Below are positions 58,268 through 64,000 of a stretch of DNA of 64,000 nucleotides, one piece after another. The stretch lies in NCBI GenBank assembly GCA_020796225.1, contig CM036771.1, positions 26,270,176 to 26,334,175 of the forward strand, written 5' to 3'. Under the pieces are notes generated by a model that was given only the letters and a program-made list of their open reading frames with translations, was not told where the DNA came from and did not search any database. The stretch's first letter is position 1; each line of letters opens with the position of its first letter. This stretch comes from Arion vulgaris (taxonomy: Eukaryota; Mollusca; Gastropoda; Stylommatophora; Arionidae). The translations under genes were made by a program, and so were the position numbers.

Positions 58268-58750
58268 ATGTGGCGTCTTTGGCTTAAGCGGTAAAACACG
58301 TAATAACAAAGTACTGTAGTTTTACAAATTACAAAAACAATAACAATATAAAGCAACGTTTCGACCAACAAGGCCTTTATCAAGCAAAAGAATAACAGGA
58401 GTGACGAATTAAAAAAACACTAACATATGGACGACTACATAAGGAGACATTCAAACGTTTCTAATGAAAATCTGGGAATAAAAACGAATAAAGAAATAAA
58501 TGTAACACAAAAACACACAGAAAAACTAAAAATAGAAAAGAAACAATAAGAAATCAAGTAAATATATAACTTGAATACATGCAACATATGCACATATAGA
58601 TTACAAGGCATGGAAGAGAAAGTACTAAGAAGCATAGGAATGTAATACGTTGAGTCCACGTGGTCGCAAGGTACCATACAACGAAATCAACTGATTCTCC
58701 AGAACAAATAGACTACGATCATCCGAGGAACATGGTCGGATGGCTGTGAC
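58268..58750. other. SINE A head fragment, then unassigned sequence
   Basis: The segment gtggcgtctttggcttaagc plus ggtaaaacacg resembles the SINE A head and stops at about 58303. The rest includes caacgtttcgaccaacaagg and is otherwise unrecognised. Confidence 0.35.
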
Positions 58751-58754
58751 CTGG

Positions 58755-59000
58755 ACATCGTGAGCTCCTAAGCGGTAGTGAGCCCGATCACAACCCAAGC
58801 GTACATGGTTCAAACTCCGCGGTGGGCAAGTTTGGAAGTAAATTCGTTTCCGTGGGATTTTTACGAAAGATAAAAATAGACCTTATCGTTCAGAAAGCAA
58901 TGATAAACTACTGAACGTATAAAGGGTGCCTAGAAAATCAACGCTTCGTTTACTGTGGTTGAGGGCTACGTCCTGTAAAGGATATGCCACAATCTTCTGG
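58755..59000 (+). mobile_element. tRNA-derived SINE A, copy 3
   Basis: The head has gagctcctaagcggtagtga and B box catggttcaaactccgcgg. The body has gcaagtttggaagtaaattc and agggtgcctagaaaatc. It lies just upstream of the RYK exon at 59207. Confidence 0.75.
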
Positions 59001-59206
59001 AATATATCATATACACCACATCGGACGTTCTGCTGATACATTACGTGCCCTAAATATGGCTAACGCTGTTTTGAGAGGTCAAAAGTTCGTGTGACCTATG
59101 GAAAGATATTTGTGAGAAATTATCAATATTATTGTGTTGGAATGCCAAATGATGTAACAATAGTAAGATATGTAACTAATATATGTGCCTGACTTGTTTT
59201 TTTCAG

Positions 59207-59341
59207 TGTTTCGGGTGGTCCTACCCTGCACGGGACAGATCAACGCCGAGGTCCACATTAGTATTCAGATGAGTATAAGCATCCTGTCAGTTTCAAATCC
59301 GACGTCGTTGAACTTCAAACGCAAGAAAGTGTGTCTGAAAA
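59207..59341 (+). CDS. RYK: RYK exon, C-terminal end of the WIF domain
   Basis: This 135-nt exon completes most of the extracellular WIF domain. Its translation reads VFRVVLPCTGQINAEV early and LNFKRKKVCLK late, matching the RYK motifs VFRV.L.CTG and LNFKRRK.C. The two cysteines (CTG and KVC) lie where family members carry the WIF disulphide cysteines. The acceptor is a strong T-rich tract ending tttcag. The donor is gtgagt. Both ends are phase 1. The juxtamembrane segment, transmembrane helix and pseudokinase exons were not found downstream to base 64000 and probably lie outside the window. Confidence 0.9.
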
Positions 59342-59840
59342 GTGAGTACAACGTTGCGTATGTGTACACTGTTTGTTCAGTTATACAATCATTGTTCAGT
59401 CCGTGCCGCCCGGTAACATGAGACGACTGGCTCAGACGGTAAATCGAAAATTCCTGTTTAATGGAGGCTGGTTTTTTGTATGTTTGATAAAAACACTGTA
59501 AGCATTATTGCAATTTATTCAAATCTATCCGTTCATGCTTATTTCTTGATAAAAATGTTCATAATAGTGATATTCCTGAACTTTAAACTGAATTTCGAAC
59601 ATAATATAACCTTGATTTAGCATGTTTTATTGTTTTTAACATGAATTAGTCTATATACAACAACACAGGCATACGATGATCACGCGACAATTGTGGTCTT
59701 ATTTCCTCGAATTTTTACATGAGCCCGCCGGTCTGTCGTATGTTATCGAAGGCTACGGTTCCGCCTCAGGCAAATTTGTTCAGTCAATAAATAAATGATC
59801 ATTAAGTTAGACACTGACTGTACAGTCATATATTGATTGT
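59342..59840. other. no recognised feature (RYK downstream intron)
   Basis: No further RYK exon was recognised. The open frame through the donor is intron read-through. Confidence 0.4.
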
Positions 59841-59847
59841 TTACATT

Positions 59848-60082
59848 TGGGGATCTTGGTAGCTAAATGATTCAGTCGTTCCCTTGCGTTCTGAATGGCG
59901 TGGTGTCAATTCCAGATCTCGTCGTTCTGTCAACAGGTGCATTTCCCCCAGAGATCCATAGATTGATGTCGGAGTTACTGAGTTCTTGCTTTGCGCAATA
60001 CCTTCGGCAGTGGTATGCCATTTATACGCAGAGGGACAGAGCCGTATGTGTAAAACCCGGTGCAGTGTAGTCAATTCTTCAT
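59848..60082 (+). mobile_element. SINE D copy
   Basis: The head is tggtagctaaatgattcagt with a mutated B box (tgtcaattccagatctc). The body has gagatccatagattgatg and tttgcgcaataccttcgg. The 3' end is acccggtgcagtgtagtcaa. Confidence 0.7.
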
Positions 60083-60159
60083 CTTTAGATGATAAATTTA
60101 TTGAGAAATCATAAGCTTACTCTCAGAAAATGAGAACACAGTACTGCACGAATGTTCAC

Positions 60160-61299
60160 TTACCATTCAATCATACACTTAACATTCAGTTTAACACTTA
60201 CCATTCAATTATACACTTACCATTCAATCATACACTTAACATTCAGTTATACACTTACCATTCAATTATACACTTACCATTCAATTATACACTTACCATT
60301 CAATCATACACTTAACATTCAATTATACACTTACCATTCAATTATACACTTACCATTCAATCATACACTTACCATTCAATCATACACTTACTATTCAATT
60401 ATACACTTACCATTAAATTATACACTTACCATTCAATTATACACTTACCATTCAATTATACACTTACCATTCAATCATACACTTACCATTCAATCATACA
60501 CTTACCATTCAATTATACACTTACCATTCAATCATACACTTACCATTCAGTTATACACTTACCATTCAATTATACACTTACCATTCAATCATACACTTAC
60601 CATTCAGTTATACACTTACCATTCAATCATACACTTACCATTCAATTATACACTTACCATTCAATTATACACTTACCATTCAATCATACACTTAACATAC
60701 AACCATGCACTTACCATTCAATCATACACTTACCATTCAGTTATACACTTACCATTCAATCATACACTTACCATTCAATTATACACTTACCATTCAATTA
60801 TACACTTACCATTCAATTATACACTTACCATTCAATCATACACTTAACATACAACCATGCACTTACTTTTCAATCGTATGTTAACCTTTCAATCATACGT
60901 TAACCTTTCAATCATATGTTAACCTTTCAATCATATGTTAACCTTTCAATCATACACTTAGCATACAACCATGCACTTACTTTTCAATCATAGATTAACC
61001 TTTCAATCATAGATTAACCTTTCAATCATAGATTAACCTTTCAATCATAGATTAACCTTTCAATCATATACTTAACATACAACCATGCACTTAACTTTCA
61101 ATCATAGATTAACCTTTCAATCATACGTTAACCTTTCAATCATAGATTAACCTTTCAATCATACGTTAACCTTTCAATCATAGATTAACCTTTCAATCAT
61201 AGATTAACCTTTCAATCATAGATTAACCTTTCAATCATAGATTAACCTTTCAATCATAGATTAACCTTTCAATCATAGATTAACCTTTCAATCATACAC
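60160..61299. repeat. 19-bp array, about 60 units in two variants
   Basis: Bases 60160-60860 use cttaccattcaatcataca. Bases 60860-61299 use cctttcaatcatagattaa, with a few cttaacatacaaccatgcac units between. The period of 19 bp was measured at 60301, 60320 and 60339. The 231-codon frame here is a repeat artefact. Confidence 0.95.
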
Positions 61300-61313
61300 T
61301 TATTTTTCTCTCT

Positions 61314-61930
61314 GGCGTAGAGGCTAGGTGCTCGTCTCTCGTTCCAAAAGTGCTCGGCTTGCTCCTGAGAAGCGATCGGATATTTTTCCAGAGATCCCTG
61401 ATCACAGTGTAGGTGAGATCGAGTTACTAGTCCTAGTGGAGACGATAAAACGTAGGTCCCGTGTTCATGTCCAGCACATAAAAGAATCATTGATAGCTCA
61501 AAATAGAGAAGAGCCGACGGAAAGTCGCTGCCCAGATAAAATTCATTACAAAAAAGACTAAAAATAAAATTCATTACAAAAAAGACTAAAATAAAATTCA
61601 TTAAAAAAAAAAAGACTAAAAATAAAATTCATTAAAAAAAAAAGACTAAAAATAAAATTCATTACAAAAAAAAGACTAAAAATAAAATTCATTACAAAAA
61701 AAGACTAAAAATAAAATTCATTACAAAAAAAGACTAAAAATAAAATTCATTACAAAAAAAGACTAAAAATAAAATTCATTACAAAATATCTTCATCATCT
61801 TCAAAATTACATCAGGGACCCTCGCCGGTGCTACGTGGTTCGTGCACTGCAGCTGCGATCTACCTGTGTAAGAAAGGGATCGGAGCACACATGGTTACTC
61901 ACCGAAGTGCAATGATGATGATCCTATTAA
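61314..61930 (+). mobile_element. element E copy 2 (possible LTR-retrotransposon 3' part)
   Basis: The motif order matches element E copy 1 (ggtgctcgtctctcgttcca, agagatccctgatcacag, ttacatcagggaccctcg, tacctgtgtaagaaagggat). The frame 61328-61561 includes IELLVLVETIKRRSRVHVQH, which resembles the chromodomain-side end of some gypsy-type polyproteins. No reverse transcriptase is present. Confidence 0.45.
61537..61788. repeat. array of about 28-30 bp, 8-9 units, in element E copy 2
   Basis: Units contain aaaattcattacaaaaaaag and actaaaaat. A-run lengths vary, which may be real or a sequencing effect. Confidence 0.85.
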
Positions 61931-62009
61931 TGAAAGAAAACAAACAATCATTCATGCACTGTTGAATAATAACCTTCAAAGTTTCACATCCTGTCTATCT
62001 TCCACATCG

Positions 62010-62240
62010 TCTAACACAAGATGTGCGCTAACAAGATGCCTAAATGATGTGCTACACAGGATGTGCGCTAACCAGATGTGGTAACACAAGATGTGCTAAA
62101 AGATGTGCGACTTCTAACACAGAGATGTGCGCCTAACACAAGATGTGCGCCTAACACAAGATGTGCGCTAACTACAAGATGTCGCACAAGATGTGCGCCT
62201 AACACAAGATTGTCAGTCCTAACACAAGATGTGCGACACG
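62010..62240. repeat. degenerate array of about 17-18 bp
   Basis: Units are variations of ctaacacaagatgtgcgc. Spacing is irregular. Confidence 0.75.
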
Positions 62241-62591
62241 TAGTGCCACACAGAGGCAAAGATGGCCTACACAAGATTGTACGATGCTAAAGTGTAGATT
62301 ACATATTTGGACAATGCAGTTAAATTGTCGTCACGGAAGAGCCAATCAGGCGGCATCTGATAAACGAGGCCATTTCGTTTCTTTTTCGCTTGTTACAATA
62401 CCACCTTAAATGTTGCGCTATTTTTCATTAAGATGTTCTATTTGAAGTGGGTGTCAATTAGTTTTCTTTGGAAAGTGTCATTTGTTGGGCATTTCTAGCT
62501 TTGATAAAGTTGGTATTTTCTAACTTTAAGACAAACTACACTGTCTCTGGATTCTCACAGTGTTTCTTTCACAGTACCGTCGATTGTTGCG

Positions 62592-63255
62592 TTAAGGGGG
62601 GACTCTGGTCTTGAAACTTGTTTCGTTGCTTTGGTATTAATGTAGAATTTGTATAACAATTTTGAAAGATTATGACTTAGAATAGTAGACAAAATTAGTA
62701 AAAAAAAGTCAACGCGTTGCCATGGAAACAATACAAAATGGCACCCAAGCACAAAATTTCAAATCCCTAAGGCTCTGAAGTTAATGAATATAAATGAATT
62801 CTGTTTTCACTCTAAGGTGAGCAATTGTAATATCTACAAAATTACACATTCTTTTTAGGATATATTAAATATTACATTTTATGAATTTTGTGTAAACACA
62901 CCCTCCAAAACCAGTTTTTTTACCAAATTTTTAGGAATTTTACCCAAAAATTTATTTTAAAAATTAAATATTTAATATATCCTAAAATCATGTGTAATAA
63001 TTTAGATATTGCAATTGCGCACTTAGAGTGAAAACAGAATTCATTTACATTCATTAGATTCAGAGCCTTAGGATTTGAAATTTTGTTTTTGTTGGCCATT
63101 TTGTATTGTTTCCATGGCAACACTTTGACATTTTTTTTTACTAATTATTTTCTACTATTCTAAGTCATACTCTTTCAAAATGCTTATACACATTTTATAT
63201 TAATATGAAAACAACGAAAATAGATTCTTGATTTTCAAGACCCGAATCCCCTTAA
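62592..63255. mobile_element. foldback element with TTAA ends
   Basis: Arms 62592-62880 and 62945-63255 are inverted copies (ttgccatggaaacaatacaa pairs with ttgtattgtttccatggcaa; gtgaaaacagaattcattta pairs with aatgaattctgttttcac). The ends are TTAAGGGG and CCCCTTAA. TTAA target sites are typical of piggyBac-type transposition. There is no transposase. Confidence 0.7.
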
Positions 63256-63927
63256 GCTATGGTGTAAGTGCTCTGATGTTGAAACATTCAGCTGTCGGAA
63301 TGATATAGAGAATTTTGGGCTCACCCTGTATGCATAAATTATACTTCTACTGAGTTACTATTATAACCGTTCAACTGTGTAGTTATGTATGTTGCTTTTC
63401 TAGAATGTTTTCTTCAATCTACTTTCAAATGTTTAGAGTTATTTACGATGTAAGTTAGCTTGTACCAAGCTGTCATCACGCGTGACCATGTCATAGATTT
63501 TATTTTCTCCTCAAAAGAATGAAAGCTTTTGACCATACCGAGAGAAAAAGGAACGCCGCACACATACTCAGAGAAGGTTGCAAAGTACTAAAGGCTCTTT
63601 GGCGTAGATCCAAGCCCAAATATACGGCGATAAACGGATCATTAAAGAGCTTTGTACTCGCATTGCCTAAAAAGTGTTTGACTGACGGCATAGCAGACTC
63701 AAACATTTCTGAATTCCGAAAACTTCGGATGCGCTCGTCCTACACTGGTAGGGGCTTAACTGGGGCGCAACGTTCTATTCGTACTTGACAAAGACTGTTT
63801 ATATATCACAATAAGAATGATCAAAATGATCGAGAAGAACGAACAAAATAAACAAACAAAAGACCATACCGAGTGGTCATTGTAAATTTCCATCAGGAAA
63901 CACCACACCGCTAGTGAATACTGCTCC

Positions 63928-63973
<46 letters not shown>

Positions 63974-64000
63974 GAGAAACTCATATTTCTTTGATCGTAA
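63256..64000. other. unassigned sequence ending in an AG microsatellite
   Basis: A plus frame of 89 codons at 63519-63788 has no recognised motif. An agagagagagagagagagag run fills about 63931-63970. Confidence 0.4.

Larger units (their letters stand above)
34069..59206 (+). other. RYK: RYK intron of about 25.1 kb, repeat-filled
   Basis: The donor CAG|gtaaat at 34069 and the acceptor tttcag ending at 59206 bracket a 25138-bp intron with matching phase 1 ends. It contains a 5.8-kb SINE-derived array, a 2.1-kb 38-bp array, a 2.2-kb DNA transposon, a hAT MITE, several LINE fragments and at least six SINE copies. That the two exons belong to one gene is inferred from collinear, in-phase protein similarity. 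Confidence 0.8.

Noticed and set aside
60152..60847. 231-codon plus frame
   Set aside because: It is a 19-bp array read as a 19-residue repeat. The composition is low-complexity and no start context or domain is present.
63519..63788. 89-codon plus frame (MKAFDHTERKRNAAHILREG...)
   Set aside because: No recognisable family and no match to the RYK segment expected next. It could be a chance frame.

Overview
The window looks like nuclear DNA from an invertebrate animal, most likely a lophotrochozoan and perhaps a mollusc. It is AT-rich and intron-dominated, with many tandem repeats, tRNA-derived SINEs, decayed non-LTR retrotransposons, hAT-type MITEs and a Tc1/mariner-related transposon. There are no bacterial-style gene arrays. 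The phylum is inferred from the repeat types and is not proven.

The only host gene I can support is RYK, the Wnt-binding receptor with a WIF domain and a pseudokinase. Three plus-strand exons lie at 32550-32680, 33969-34068 and 59207-59341. Their splice phases fit together and they read through the WIF domain collinearly. The second and third are separated by an intron of about 25.1 kb (34069-59206). No earlier RYK exon was recognised in bases 1-32549, and no later one in 59342-64000. If the gene model is right, most of the window is RYK intron.

Layout. 1-2260: a hAT MITE and a decayed LINE. 2262-4420: 58-bp array. 4482-7927: 141-bp array. 8026-9011: LINE and dispersed repeats. 9255-12040: a 32-bp array split by a 2186-bp transposon. 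12930-14345: duplicated dispersed repeats and small arrays. 14907-18740: SINE, LINE and MITE pieces and a LINE-derived array. 19669-22148: two arrays inside one SINE. 22284-24780: small repeats. 25155-27470: 37-bp array. 28139-29745: LINE fragment and 24-bp array. 30300-31550: repeats. 31796-32520: 55-bp array running up to the first RYK exon. The 25-kb intron holds LINE pieces, a 5.8-kb SINE-derived array (39662-45452), a hAT MITE with an internal array, a second copy of the transposon (47807-49978), a reverse-transcriptase fragment, SINEs and a 38-bp array of about 55 units. 59342-64000 holds a SINE, a 19-bp array, an LTR-like fragment and a TTAA-flanked foldback element.

The recurring pattern is tandem arrays that begin inside transposable elements. 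The clearest case is the 5.8-kb array, an expansion of the tRNA-like head of a SINE. Other cases are a SINE carrying arrays at its 3' end and in its body, a hAT MITE with an internal array, a hAT end included in an array, an array of LINE coding sequence, and two copies of one element with different arrays. Clustered small indels in several arrays may be assembly error rather than biology.
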